Source: Lunularia cruciata | Taxonomy: Eukaryota; Streptophyta; Marchantiopsida; Lunulariales; Lunulariaceae | DNA length: 64,000 bases | Direction of reading: 5' to 3' | Assembly (NCBI GenBank): GCA_948567375.1 | Contig: OX419755.1 | Span: 49,742,291-49,806,290, forward strand | In this document: positions 34,673 to 47,434 of the stretch, one piece after another | How the letters are laid out: each line of letters starts with the position of its first letter | Position numbering within the stretch: the stretch's first letter is position 1 | Notes under the pieces: generated by a model | Seen by the model: only the letters and a program-made list of their open reading frames with translations | What the model was told of the DNA's origin: nothing | Database searches by the model: none | Program-made: the position numbers and the translations under genes

Positions 34673-34912
34673 AATAAAAATTATGAGTGGAGTAGAATCT
34701 GATAGAAGAAAAGTGGCAAGCTTGTGGTTAATTTGATTCCACACCATCATGGAGGATATGATGTTTATAAAATTGTCAAGGATGGACAAGACAATAAAAA
34801 CTATGAGTGGAGTAGAATCTGATAGAAAATAAGTGGCAGGCTCGTGGTGAATTTGATTCCACCTATTATGGAGGATATGATGTTTATAAAATGGTGAAGG
34901 ATGGACAAGACA
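34673..34912. repeat. Tandem duplication, 2 x 120 bp
   Basis: Units 34673-34792 and 34793-34912 both start aataaaaa.tatgagtggag and end ggatggacaagac, with a few differences. Immediately left (34205-34400) are smaller near-duplicates of tgtatgtatggagga and of a ttgttgttc..gatagctcag-type unit. Confidence 0.92.
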
Positions 34913-37900
34913 CAAATCAGAGAATCTCTAGAGGAAATCAAAGAAATTGATTTAGATTATTTAGGTTTGAAGTCAGCCCTTGGTGGGGGATATCCTATTC
35001 TAGAGGTATGGGTTAATTCCACTTTTGAGTTTTTGCATTTCAGTTCATGCTCAAGTTTCATTTCCAATTTTAAGTTTCTTTTTCATTCAAATCTTTTCTA
35101 TTGCCTTGATACCAATTCTATGTACCTTGTTACATGACTTCAATTGATTTCAGTTTTAGACACCCAATAATATTGTTGAACTCCTCCGTCAACTTCATAG
35201 AAATTTTGCTATACTTCAAATACCAAACCAATTAGTGTAATGCTTGGCGCTTGGTACATGAATCATTGCAAAATCTTATGTGATTCATCAAAATTTTAAA
35301 TGTGGTCCATCCATTTGCCTCAACTTTGAAGTGCTCAATATCTTTTCCACCATGAAGTTGGAGCTCCAAAAATGGTGCTTTGGCTCCAATATAGCAATAG
35401 AGCTTAGCCAAGTGTCATGCCAAGCTCCAACATTGTGCTTAATCCCAAGCACCATGTCGGGCTCTAGGCGCCAAGCTCTAGCAACGTGCTCAATGTTGTG
35501 CTCAACATAACGGTTGGTGCCAAGCATAGTGCTAGAGCTTAACACTTGGAGCCCAACATGGCTCTTGGCCAAGCTCCAAGCTCTATTGCTTAGAGCATGG
35601 TGCTAGTTCCAATGCCGTGCTTGGAGCATAATGCTCAACATTAGTTCTAGCACCACACTTAGCTATGTTTTGCTGAGTATTTAGTTTAAATTAGTATAGA
35701 ATTAGTTTTGGTTAGTAGTTAGTACTTGGAAGATCATTTTGGATTCCAACTCAAATCTGAGTAGTTGCATATAATATGACATCTATTCTACTAACCATGG
35801 ATTCTCATGTTATTGATTGTTTGTTGTGCAAAGTTTGGTTTGGGTATGTATAATGTGACATGTGAGTAGTGCCATGTTAAATGACCTTCAAGTCCCTTTG
35901 GCAACATGTGGGAATGATAAGTCTTAACTTGATTGTACTTACATGAGCACTCTCAATCCAATCCTTGTCAAGGTTTGGTATTTCTAATTTTTATTTCTCT
36001 CTCTCTCTCTCTCTCTCAAAGAGCTAAAGTTAAACCCCAAGAGGAGCAAGAGAGTATCCCATAATGATAATGATTGTGATTCTTGTTAGCAATAGTAATG
36101 TGGTCCACTCTACAGAAGTGAGGCATGAGCACTTATTGTAAGAACTACTATGAGATATGGATATGACAAAGTGGAAATCAAGTGATTAAATTTGATTTTC
36201 CATGTTTATCTCTAGGTTCATCTTTGCACAAAATTTGCAAGGACTAGGGACAAGGAATCTTTGACAAGGATAGTGCACAACAAAGATTTGACTTTGAATT
36301 TGACAATGATCAAAGAGTTCTTTGCAATTCCACGGGAGGAGTGTGAGTAGAAGAATAGTAAAGTGTAATTTAGTGGAGGATTGGTTTCCCATCCAAGACT
36401 TAACCTCAAAGAGATATCTGGCCAAAAAATGTGTATTCTTGGCTTGGAGACCCCTCTTTCAGATTATGAGTGTACTATTGATGACAAGAAGGAGACCAAA
36501 GCTAGTACAAGGGCCTATGATACTCTATGTGAGGAAAAAGATTGCATGGTCCTTATTTGAGGATTATGATTGGCCAATTTGATTCTTCTAGTGGTTTTAG
36601 TAGAGTTGGTCTTGTTACAAAGGTAATTGAATCATCCAAAGGAGAGACACTTCATGGAAAATTTTGTGGGACAACTTCTCATTCATATTTTTGTGGAGAG
36701 TAGGTTGATGAGCTAAGATGAGTTAAACATACAAGAGCCATGAGGTAGAGTACTTTCACTTGGAAGAAGAAGAAGGTGAGTATAATTTAAATTCATAAAT
36801 TGTTTGAATTATTGGAATGTAGTGTAATTGATAATAAAGGAGTAAATTAGGTTTTAATTTTCTAGAATTTACCTTACATTAATTGTGCACATATTAGACT
36901 CATGATCCTATGGAAGATAGTGTATTGGATGTTACTAGGGAGGAGCATGTCTTGGATGATACCCCCTTTGATATTGATTAAGAGTATAGTGAGGGAGGAG
37001 TTATACTATCCATGGTGACGTTTGAGAGAGATTCATGTATTATTACACATGATGTTGGGATCCAACTAGTGAGACTACACCAAGTGGACTAAGACAAAGA
37101 TGGAAACTCAAAAAATGATATGTAGATTCAAACAAAGATGGAGGAATCATGAGACATATGATAATGGAACTCAAACTATTAGTAGGGAGATAGAGACTCA
37201 AGGGACATAGATTATTGAGAGAAAGTTTATGAAAAGTCTTGCAATAACATCTTCATGGGATCCATTAATCTCCACCTCTCTTTGAGATGTAGATATTGAG
37301 ATGAGTGGCTCTTAAGGAGAGGAGGATGAGTTTGAAAGATGAAGTTGTATGGTTGGAGGATTTGATGCAAAGGATTTACTCAAATGAACATTTCATTCTT
37401 TGTATTCTTTACTTTGCACATGTGCACAAGAAGATTCTTGTTTTGAATCTTGAATGTATAGCAAATTTGATATTTGATATGGGATAGTAGTCCTCTTTTT
37501 GCTCAATGGTGTTCATTGACAAAGCGGTTTGGATGGACTTCATAAAAAGACTCAAGTTCTTTTTGATATGTACCTCATCTTGGGGTTAGAGATTTCATAT
37601 CATATCATGTGTTCATTTGAGGTTCTAATCTAAACAAACGGCTTGAATACAAATGTAACTCACCTTTGTTGTTCCATGTGAGACTAAAAATTCTTACTAG
37701 AGAGATTTCACACAAGGATTTGCCTTATTTGCATATTTACCAAGGCAGATGGCTTAGTAATGAGAACTAGAGAGTTGAGAGTTAGACCTTATAGTGCATT
37801 TCATGAGTGTTCTAAATCTATTTGTGATCTTTTGACTCTTGATAGTGCAATGGCTCTCTATTTTACAAGCCATCCACATGGTACTTTCACCTTCTTTACT

Positions 37901-40658
37901 TTACTCCTTCTCAAACAAGGTATGCATTATCATATATCTCATTTCATGTCCTCTTGCTAGATCCTTAGAGAGATTTAGATCCTCTATACTTTTGTTGATT
38001 GACTTTTATACCCAAGAGTGATTGTCTAGGAAGTTGAAAGATTATAGCATAGATCCTTATGATGGCTTAGCAGAGTTCTTTTAGGATCCATCACTTATGC
38101 CTAAGGAGAGGAATAGTATGTGGTTTTTTAGTCTAAGGTTTCAATCCTACTCATTTCAACTCTTGGATCTTGCAATTGAGAAGGTAAAGGCATATAGTGT
38201 AGGCCCAATTTAGCTACCATAGAGACAAAAGGCCTGGTGATAATGTATTATCACATCACTTGTACACATGCATATGTTTTTTATACTTCAGTTTACTACA
38301 TTCAATCATATTTAGCTTTGGTATATATTCCAAGATTACATGATTTAGTCTCTCCTAAACACTTGGTATATATGGTTGTATTGTGTATCCAAAATGCTGA
38401 ATAATCTAGTCTAGTGACAAAGTTCAAAGTACAACGTTCAATTTGGTGTTGATTCCTTCCACTTTAAAACAACAATTTGATCACGTGAGGCAACAAAGAA
38501 CTTCCTCACAATAATGTGGCAGGATGAACATATATTGATTGATGAAAGAGCTTTGGTGCTACACAAGAAACTGAATATTTGCATGTGGCATGACAGTCTG
38601 GGACAATGGTGTAGGCTTCATGGTAATGAGCACTAAGAAATTTGTGAAGGAGAGATTACAAAAGCTATGTTGATATTGGTAGCCTTCATGTTGTCAACTT
38701 TAACATTGTCAGATATTATCATTTGGATTTTTGCTACTATGGGTTCTATATTACATTGCTCAATGATATGTCCTACAAATTTTAAGTAGAGACTTATTTA
38801 GTGTGGTACTCAACCACCATAATGCTTTTGTGTTTACAAATATTTGTTTAGTGCAAGAAGAAGTCAACTCTTTTGTGAAAGAATTTCACTTCAGAGCAAG
38901 ATTCTATCAAAATATGCTATATCAAGAGATGAGTGGCAGATTATGCATGCTGGTAAAACTTGGAATATGAAGTGATTGCGTGTTGAACCATGGTGGTTCA
39001 TTTACACCAAAGAAGTTTCATGTGTTGAGCTCCAAAGATTTATTTTAAGATCAACCAAAATTTAGAGGGTCAATACAAGAAGAATTAAAACAACTTAATA
39101 TGCATTCAATGAAGTCAAGATCATGAACTTGTCTTTGACTACATGCTCAATACTTTATGGTTGCATAGCTTTAATCATAAGATTTTGATTGTTGGCAATG
39201 CTTTAAAGATGTCTTCACTCATAATGAAGTAAATGAGAAGAGTAATGTAAGTATGGGACTAATTTGGTATCTTTGACTTTCCTCACTAAAGTTGTATCGT
39301 CAAATTTCCTTGTGTCAAGTTTAGCATCTATAAAAATTTCAATTTTTGGAATTACAAAATCACATGTGCACAAAAATAGTACAAACTTTCCTTAAAATAG
39401 ACCGCCATCATCCAAAAGTGAAGGTCTTTTCTACATAATGTTTTCTCTTTATCTCCCACTAGACACTTGTTGAATGTCTTATCACAATTTAGCAATCAAT
39501 CAAATCAAATTTACATGCACATGGTCAAATTCTGTATTATAAAACTCTAGATTATTTGGAGTAAGATGTGCTAGAAAATAAACTTTCCGGCATTGATACT
39601 AGAGATGAGAGATTTTCAGAAGTGTCAAGAACCATAAGTTTGGATAAAGAAGAGATCCCATAGAACTCTCTAAGCTCATTGTAAGAAATCATGAGAAATT
39701 TGAGCTCTCTAGCAGATTCGATTCCTTTCAAGCTCTTATGTCCATTTTGCCAACATAAACAATGAAATGCAAACCTCTGTCAATGTTGTAAATGTCACAA
39801 ATGTTCTTCAATTGATGCTAAGCTAAGAAAGTTTGATGATGGTTTTGCATGTGAGCTCTTACATGCATCTTAGAACTCACATTCATTTCACGTTGTGATG
39901 TGTAACCTTGCATACAAGAACTAGGGCAAAAAGGAGGTAAGTATTTTAAATTTAGGTGAGAAGGCACACTCATCTTCTCCATTGACTAGAACAACATTCA
40001 TGCAAGGTGTTGCTGATTTCAATACTTTTGGCAACCTATAAATGACACTCCTTAACAATAGAGGCAATCCAAAATTACAACCTGCTAGATAGCATCCAAG
40101 GATGGAGAGAAACTAGATGTGTTCATAAAACATCCAATGCCATGTGCTAGGGAGAAATTAAACATTCTCTTTGACTTGGTAGACAACATACAATACCAAA
40201 GAGAAATTTAACATTCTCTCTATTCTGCTCTCATAGAGAATAGTTTTTAAGATAGGAGTAAAATATCATGAAACACTAGACATTCCTCATTGATCTTTCC
40301 ACAAGCTTGTTAAACCCTAAAGCCTCTTCTATGGCCCTTGAGTTCCCTAATCCCAGCTTGCTCAAAAAATTTAAAACAAAACAAAACCATTGATCAATTA
40401 TTTTATGACTAGCCTAACTATTTTATGACAAGACATTCTAAACATCAATGAAAAAAGACATTCCAATACAATCCATTGAGACATTCTGAAATAGTACATT
40501 CACCAAGACACATCAATGGCATTCCAAGACTGTCCATTGAGAACAAACAAGAGAGCAAGTATTTACTTATATGTCCATCTTCTAACTCAAATTGACTAGG
40601 ATAATATAGATTACTCTCATCACTTGGAGAAGGATAGAGTGAGTGTATTCATGCACAC
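34913..40658. other. No gene recognised; degraded repeat-derived DNA
   Basis: Includes a degenerate low-complexity block rich in gctccaa/gtgctcaa words (about 35340-35670), a (CT)11 microsatellite (35996-36017), and short plus-strand open stretches (36322-36582, 37305-37487, 37760-37960) that look coding-derived but match no family I can name. A near-duplicated 65-bp segment occurs at about 40585-40650 and 40662-40730. Probably several old elements now beyond recognition by eye. Confidence 0.45.
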
Positions 40659-41902
40659 TTACAACTCAAATCCACTAGGATAATAGGAATCACCCTCATC
40701 ACTTGTAGTAGAAGGAGTGTAGTTGTGAAATTCAAGACCATCACTATAGCTATCATTTGTATCATGTCTTGCATTTGAGAAATTTTCCATTAAAGTTTTA
40801 ATCTCATCAGTTGATTTGCTCACCTTTGCTAATTTTATTATCATTAAATGGAAATTCTTGGACTTGACATACCTCTCCTCTAATCCACACTTTTCTGATT
40901 TAGATCTTAGTTTTTAGGACATCAATATCTTATCTACTTCCACTTTTTCTCTTTGCTTCTCTATCTTTGCCAATTTTTTTGCTTTTATTTCTACTAACTT
41001 GCATCTCTCATATGCTCTCATATGCTCTCATAGTCTCACTCTTTAAGTTTGATTGGTTAGCAAGTCCTTGCAAAAAAGAAGCTACAATGGGTACCAATTT
41101 TGGATAAGTTTTAGACACCTTTTTTTCTTCCATTCAACCCTCCATCTTGGTTTGCTTCTCTGCCATGTTTACTTGATTATCCATCTCCTTCTTGTGCATC
41201 TCCAAGTCTTGCTTTGTCAACATGTGTATCCTTCCCTCCTCTTTGTCAACCCATGGTTCTTTCAATCCTCCCAATTTTAAATAACCTTATCCACATGAAC
41301 TTCTTTCACACAAAGTTGAGAATCATGCATGAAAAAACTCTCTTCTTCTAGGACGTGTTGAGTATCTTTTCCAAACTCAAACTCACTAAGGATACTTGCC
41401 AAAAAGAAAGGTCTCTATGGTTCTTGAAAATAGGATATCATCTATCATATCATCTCCTTCTTCTTCTTCTTCAATACCATATCTTGATTCATAGATACAT
41501 GCTTCAATTCCCAACCCCATACCTACTAGAGCAAGAGGAGATATATAAGCACAACATCCAAACATAATATCCATTCTATGGAAATGAAGAGAATTGTGAT
41601 TCAATTTTTCATCTGTAGTTTTCAATCCAAGTTTCATCTCCTTTTCCATGATACCCTCTCTAGTAGATTTACCCTTCCAATCTCTATCAGACTTGTAAGA
41701 CTTCATATATCTTGCACATTTCTTGCACAATCTATCCCTTGTCATGGTACTTGGAAATTCTATCCCAAACTTCAAGAGAAATATGGCCATCATACTAAAA
41801 TCAATGCTCTTTTGCAGTAGCTTCTTACAACCTCCTCCATGAATCTTATTGAAGTGCTTGGGATTATCAAGATAATCAAAAATATATGCAAAATGATGAG
41901 CA
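40659..41902 (-). pseudogene. Myb/SANT-like protein, C-terminal part (gene split by the family B element)
   Basis: From 41902 downward the frame reads HHFAYIFDYLDNPKHFNKI and continues open to 41386. It contains a basic helical segment (MTRDRLCKKCARYMKSY) and FHRMDIMFG, a layout seen in plant Myb/SANT-like DNA-binding proteins, some of which are partners of PIF/Harbinger transposases. An acidic run (IEEEEEGDD) follows. Below 41386, frame-shifted text continues coding-like: a coiled coil (LVEIKAKKLAKIEKQREKVE, about 40960) and a final open segment (40844-40659) ending YYPSGFEL. The missing N-terminus is at 56005-56176, on the far side of the inserted element. Family assignment is tentative; that it was a protein gene is well supported by the restored frame and by a second copy near 58.3 kb. 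Confidence 0.6.
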
Positions 41903-42314
41903 TGTAAAAGACCAAGACCAAGGAGAGAAATAGAAGAATGGAAGCTCACATTGGAACACTAGAATGAGGAGAAACTCCAAATGCCTAACATGAGCTTTGG
42001 CTTTGGTATTTATATGTAGCATACAAGGCCCTTGAGAAGCTTCTCAAGAAGCTTCTTCTAGCCTTTTTCTTAGAGTGCAAGCCAAGTTAACCAGGAAGCT
42101 TCTCAAGAAGCTTCCTTCTAGAAGTTGCCTACTTGGCATGCAAGCTAAGTTAGTTGGAAGCTTCTAGAAGCTACTTACTTGAACTGCAAGCTAAGCTAGC
42201 TGAGAAGCTTCTCAAGAAGCTTCCTAGATACTTCCGGAATATTCTAGGCTAATTTATCTTATTTGCTACTTTGTTAGCCCTACTAACTTTGTCGTTAAAC
42301 TCCATATTGTTACA
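41903..42314 (-). repeat. 3' LTR of the family B element
   Basis: Plus-strand edges are TGTAAAAGACC and CATATTGTTACA. It matches the 5' LTR at 55586-55999 along its length with substitutions and small indels. On the sense (minus) strand a TATAAATA box corresponds to plus positions 42008-42015, downstream of an array of GAAgcTTC-type sites (42020-42244). Confidence 0.92.
42030..42244 (-). promoter_or_regulatory. Heat-shock-element-like array in family B LTR (3' copy)
   Basis: The array has repeated GAA/TTC pentamers in alternating orientation. GAAgcTTCtaGAA at 42157-42169 and TTCcgGAAtaTTC at 42232-42244 are perfect three-unit heat shock elements (nGAAnnTTCnnGAAn pattern). Extra GAAgcTTC pairs occur around 42030-42125 and 42200-42225. 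They lie upstream of the LTR TATA-like box in the sense direction, where heat shock factor sites would act. Function is inferred from sequence only. Confidence 0.6.
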
Positions 42315-42328
42315 TATTCTCCCACTGC
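42315..42328 (-). other. Polypurine tract of the family B element
   Basis: The minus strand reads AGCAGTGGGAGAATA directly before the 3' LTR start TGTAACA, the position and composition of a plus-strand priming polypurine tract. Confidence 0.65.
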
Positions 42329-42379
42329 TAGTTGGTGACGTCCTCGTTGCCAATGAAGCTTTGAACTCTTGGATAGCCA

Positions 42380-44316
42380 TCTATGCATTTTGGAGGTGAG
42401 AAAGAGGTTCCCATGTGGCATCATGAGGAGATACTCTTTCTAAAGGACCTTGTACTCTGTATGTTGTCGATGGCCACGTTGAATATGGTGTTGTGCAAGG
42501 ATACGATCAACTTTGTACTCCTCATGATCATTGATAGGGATAGGAGGAGGGAGAGGTTGGACTCAAGAGGAAAAGGAAGAGGGGTTAGGAACAAAGGGTT
42601 TCAACTTGGAAACATGAAAGATAGGATGGATACGCATATGACAAGGCAAGGCAAGTTGATAAGCAACATGAGAGACAATTTGGGTGACATCAAAGGGTCC
42701 TATCCAATTAGAGGCAAGTTTATAAACTTGGGTATCAAGGGGAAGAGGGAGGTTACTAGAGAATAACATGACTTTATCACCGACTTCAAAGGTGAGATCA
42801 CGATGATGGTGATTCGTATATTGCTTTTGACAATTTTAAGCAACAAGGAGGTGAGATTTGGCTTGTTGGAGAGATTGGGATATAGTGGCCAAGAATGTTG
42901 AAGTATGAGGAACCTAAGATGGAAAAGGAGCAAAAAGAGAATTTGGAACAAGCGGATCTTGGCCAAAATTGAGAAAGAAAAGAAAAAATCTGATGCTTGT
43001 CTATTTGGAATTGTTGTAGGCAAATTCTGCAACTGCAATACATTCATCCCAATTGGTATGGTGGATATTGACAAAGGCATGCAGCATATCTTCCAATGTA
43101 TGATTTGCATGTTCAGTTTGTCCATCAGTTTAAGGATGATAGGTTGTGGACAAAGCAAGCTTGGTTCCGAGTATCTGGAAGAGTGCTTGAAAAAACTTGC
43201 CGGTAAATTGAGGATCACAGTCGGAGATGAGTACATGTGGCATCCTATGATGCTTGAAGACATTTTCAAAGTAGATTTGTGCTAAGGTTAGAGCATCCAC
43301 AATATCACAGATTGGTGCCAAGTGGATTTTCTTACGAAGCTTATCCATAAACACCACGATTGTTGTGTGTCCTTGCTTTGTCTTGGGCAAGGATGTGATG
43401 AGATCCAAGCTCACATGCTCCCATTGAGCAAATGGAATGGCAAGTGGTTGAAGGAGTCCACTCAGCTTCTGGTTGTTGGTCTTGTTGCATTGGCAACTCT
43501 CACACGATCGGACAAATTCTTGAACATCCCACGTCATATTGGGCTACTACCATCAACTTTGGAGGGTACCCAATGTCTTGTCTACACCCATGTGACCAGC
43601 TATGGGCAAATCATGTGTTCATGTGTTCATGTGTTCCAAGTGTAAGGTCTACAACAATGGTTTGTGATCAGTTTGCATGATCACTTGTTTCTCCAAGAGA
43701 TAATGCCTCCATACCTTGGTGGCATATACCATTGCAAGTTGTTCTTGATCTCGAGTAGAGTAGTTTCTTTTAGTTTTTTTGAGTTGGCAAGACACAAAGG
43801 CAATAAGATGTAGTCCATTTGGGAATTCTTGTTGCAACATGGCTCCAATTGCAAAGTTAGAAGCATCAAAATCAACCACACATAGTAGTTGAGGATCATA
43901 CGGTTGAAGAATGGGCCTTGAAAACACCAAATGTTTCAACTTTTAGAATGCTTCTTTGTGCTTGGTGGTCCACTGGAAGCTCAAGTCCTTCCCCAATATG
44001 TCAATCAATGGTGCAACCACATGAGCATAATAATGGATGAACCGTTGATGAAATTGGCCAACCCATTAAATGCCCATACTTTTGTAGTATCCTTTGGAGA
44101 AGGCCAATCAGTAACTGCCTTGATTTTCTCCTCTTCCATCTTGATCCCCTCCGATGAGATCTTGTGCCCCAAGAAGGTAACTTCCTTTTGCCAAAAGGCA
44201 TACTTTGACTTCTTGTAGTAAAATTTCTATTGTTGTAGTCGTCTTAGAAATTCTTGCACATGATTCATGTGTTCTGCCTCTATCTTGTTATAGATTAAGA
44301 TGTCATCCAAGAACAC
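42380..44316 (-). pseudogene. Family B pol, 3' part: end of RT, RNase H, integrase, chromodomain
   Basis: This resumes the RT after the 2.2-kb insert with the catalytic VFLDDILIYNK box (FLDD at 44302-44313). RNase H follows at 43939-43649, with VVDFDASNFAIGAML and NYSTRDQEQLAMVYA. The integrase zinc-binding and core region is at about 43640-43130 (CESCQCNK; VFMDKLRKKIHLAP; LISDCDPQF), where the DDE aspartates read D..D. The GPFDVTQIV..VAYQLALP module is at 42769-42563. A chromodomain-like tail (EYKVDRILAQ...ATWEP with a frame shift) is at about 42545-42395. Stops and frame shifts separate the parts. The chromodomain tail places the element among chromoviruses, whose integrases are steered to chromatin. 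Confidence 0.85.
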
Positions 44317-46545
44317 CATCACATTGTCATGCTTTTCTTTTCTCTCTCAGGGACCACATAGGGTGCCTAGCTATGAAGATTGCAGATAAGAGGCTATAGG
44401 TAAACCTATAACTACTTGTCTAAACACGCGTGTTACCTAACAATCGGAACCCTCCACACTCGTAATTAGTATTCTTGCTATCGGGTGGAGTAGTGACGGA
44501 CAACCTAACCTGTCATCACAATATGCACTCCTGGTTTGTTGGTCATCACTTCCAACATTACCATGGAGAAATACACACCACTCCTAGAAGGAAAGAACTT
44601 AAGTGTAATGCACGCACACCAATCCAAACCAACTGGGCGTACAAACAAGCATGCAAGCACAAAGAGGATCCAATCACAAGAATGCGGCAACACCTCTCTG
44701 TGCTTTTGTTGAAAACGAGCTTTAGAGCCTTCATGCTCTATCATTAAGCTAATTTCAACCTGTACTCCAAGTCTCCTCCGAGTTGTACTTCAGATCTCAA
44801 CAAATTCCTCCTCCATGTGGGGATTTCTTATGTCTTCTTGATGGAGAAAAGTCAGTGCAGCTCATATGAACATAAATATTTCTTTATAGCTTGGATTCAA
44901 GTGTTCTAGGATTCAATGGGAAGCCTATGAGATAATATTTCCAATGATATGAAATAGACCTCAATCAGATCACTAAAAATCCCTTGACAAGCTCTCAAAG
45001 TTGCAGGTTTTTGCAACTCTCGCACTAATTTCAAAATCCATTTTTTAGGGTTCTTGCCAAATTTCCTTTGGTTCTTGCCAAATTTCCCCTAATTTCTAAA
45101 TTAGATGTACACTTGATCCTCACAAAAAAATCTGGAAATCTGAACTCTCAATCGTAGTCACAAAAGTGAGAGAATTGACATTCAATTAGGATTGAAGAAA
45201 GAAATTCTCCTCCGAGCTTACGACAATCTTTTCAATAAAACTTGTTGTATCAGATCTCACTCTCTATGAGTCCAAAGCCAACTAAATTTTCCACAGTAGT
45301 TGTTCGTGCTCTTGGTTAACAATCTGCAAAGTTTGATGGCCTAATCCAACCCCAGTCCCTAGATAAGGATCAATTCTTGAGCTAGGCTAACTTGTGAGCT
45401 CTGTAAACCCAAGTATACATGATCCAAGACCCTAAATTCTCTATTTGAAGAATTCACATGAAACCTTCACACAAAAGTTGAAAACTCTAACCAATAACAA
45501 AACTAGAAATTTTCATAAGGTATCTCAAACCACAACTTGGGGAGTGACCAAAAACTCCAAAGCTGATCACTAGCTCTTCTCCATCACCTTACACCTCAAG
45601 AGCTTCAACTTCAATCAACCAGATCTGATTTGAGATTAATCCAAAACTGAAATTTCTTGTGCTCAATACTGGAGGAAATGTTTTTTCTCTCTAATCCCAC
45701 TAACATATGGTAAAAATGTCTCAAAGAGCTCTCTCAATTGCCTACTTTGTGCTCCTGGGTATGAATTTTACCTCCCTTGATTCAATCAATCATATCCCTC
45801 TCAAAATCGGGTCAAATTGTGTGATTTTTGTCTTTGGATTGTAGCTTGTCAACTCCTCTTTCCAACCATGTCCTTTATTCCCCAAATGGCCTCCTTGAAC
45901 TCCTTCTATGGTCAAAAAACTCTAGACTTCTCTCTTAGATCCAATCTCTTGCACATTTGTCCCTTAGTCTTTTTAATTTTTGACAAATGGACACCCCACA
46001 ACTCCACCTTGAAGCTTATGAGCAAAAATTTAGGCATTCCTCAAATAACAAGCCCATATATTGTCAAGTCCTAGACATGCTCATAAGTAAGCACCAAAAG
46101 GAAGATAGGATCTGGGTTTCCCATCACCACCGACTCCATGAATACCGCCTCAAAATGTACCACCAACCAGTCCCATAAGCCATCACGGTGCAAAATCTGA
46201 AGCCTAATGAGAAAAGGACTTCGGAGTGGCAGATGGGGAGCATGGGATATCTCATGCTCAAATGCTTCCTCTGATGTCCTACCACTCACGTACTGCTACA
46301 ACTCTCATTCCTAACGTCCTTCTCCTTCTCGAGAGTCCTCGACTAAAAACACCCTACACTTGCCCTTATCTTTATTCATTAAAGCCCTCAAACATGGTAA
46401 GATTGTAATTCACATGACCAATCACATACAAGTTCATAGATTGCTCATATGGCAGCATCTCATCCGTTGGATCTAGCCGACAACCTAACACACTAATGTG
46501 GAGATAAAAATGATAAGTCACTTTTTTACGGGCTATGCAAACCAC
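44317..46545 (-). mobile_element. 2.2-kb insertion of undetermined type inside the family B RT
   Basis: The insert is flanked by AACAC at 44312-44316 and 46546-46550. Deleting it with one duplicate restores the RT frame through YVVVFLDDIL. A 5-bp duplication suggests an LTR element, but the ends (plus strand catcacatt...aaaccac) are not TG..CA. A block at about 44505-44700 resembles the leader of the methyltransferase-bearing element (4246-4460; shared gtcatcactt and ccaatcacaagaatgc words), in the same minus orientation. A minus-strand open stretch at 46289-46071 resembles short leader reading frames found downstream of the other gypsy 5' LTRs here. It may be a truncated relative of the first element. 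Confidence 0.7.
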
Positions 46546-46702
46546 AACACAACAACGTACCAATCCAATAGTCCATCCAACACCCGATTCATCTGATCCA
46601 TGAAGATTATTGGAGCATTAGTGAGCCCAAAAGGTAGAACTCTTTACTCAAAATGCCCATACCTTGTATCTTTTGCACATCCTCCCTATCAATGGGGATT
46701 TG
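46546..46702 (-). pseudogene. Family B RT fragment between two insertions
   Basis: The minus strand reads PIDREDVQK (from 46702) directly continuing LCSNYWQI left on the far side of the family C element, then reaches [12 protein letters not shown] at 46546, next to the 2.2-kb insert. This is the RT segment preceding the catalytic FLDD box; a frame shift lies between the two ends. Confidence 0.85.
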
Positions 46703-47434
46703 TGTAATACTCCAAGGACAAGAGAAGAGAGAAAACACAAATTACACACTCAACATTTGGTGCCCCAAAGGAGCACCTTCTCTTTATTATATAGACAAAG
46801 AGGATCTCCTCCAAAGAAGTTCTACCATAGGATTAGGCACATAGATAGGTGACATGTCAGCAAGCTCCACCCTTGGATTACTTACTTGGATGGGTGACAT
46901 GTCGGTCTAGGTCCTATCTGGTTGGTCAAACAAGCTTTGACTTTAAGGGAATCTTTTAGGGAATCTTCTTGTAGGAGTCTCAAAATCACGTAAGGTACTA
47001 TTGGAAAGCTCTCGACAAGATAAACCAGCAGGAGGGAAGGCCAACCTTTCCTTTTTTGGGAGACAATCAACACATTTTTGAGGCCTAATTCATCCGTTTA
47101 GGCCTCCAAAATTGCCTTCAAAGATTTTGGGCATATTTTGGTTCCTACTCTATTAGTAGAAGTCCCCTTTTGGTGATACCTTTTTCTGATCTGTTTAGTC
47201 CATCATGTGTAACATCCTTCCAGATGTTACCAAACCAATTCTCACCTTTAAATCATATGTCTACTTATTGATTCTAAGGTTCTTAAGTTTATTTTGATTT
47301 TTGCTCTATTTGTAGAAGTATTCTTTTGGTGATACTTCTATCTGATCTATTTTGACCATCATGCATAACATCATTTAAGATGTTACCAAACCAAATTTTG
47401 CATCTAGATCATATGGCTAGCTCTTGGTATTACA
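46703..47434 (-). repeat. 3' LTR of the family C element
   Basis: It is 732 bp long with plus-strand edges TGTAATACTCC and GGTATTACA. On the sense strand a TATA-like TATATAATAAAG is present (plus positions about 46783-46796). Confidence 0.95.

Noticed and set aside
41903..41949. First 16 codons of the minus-strand frame ending at 41386
   Set aside because: These codons belong to the family B LTR; the real continuation of that protein lies at 56005-56176.
42383..42766. Plus-strand open frame of 127 codons, Arg/Lys rich
   Set aside because: It is the antisense shadow of the family B integrase tail and chromodomain.
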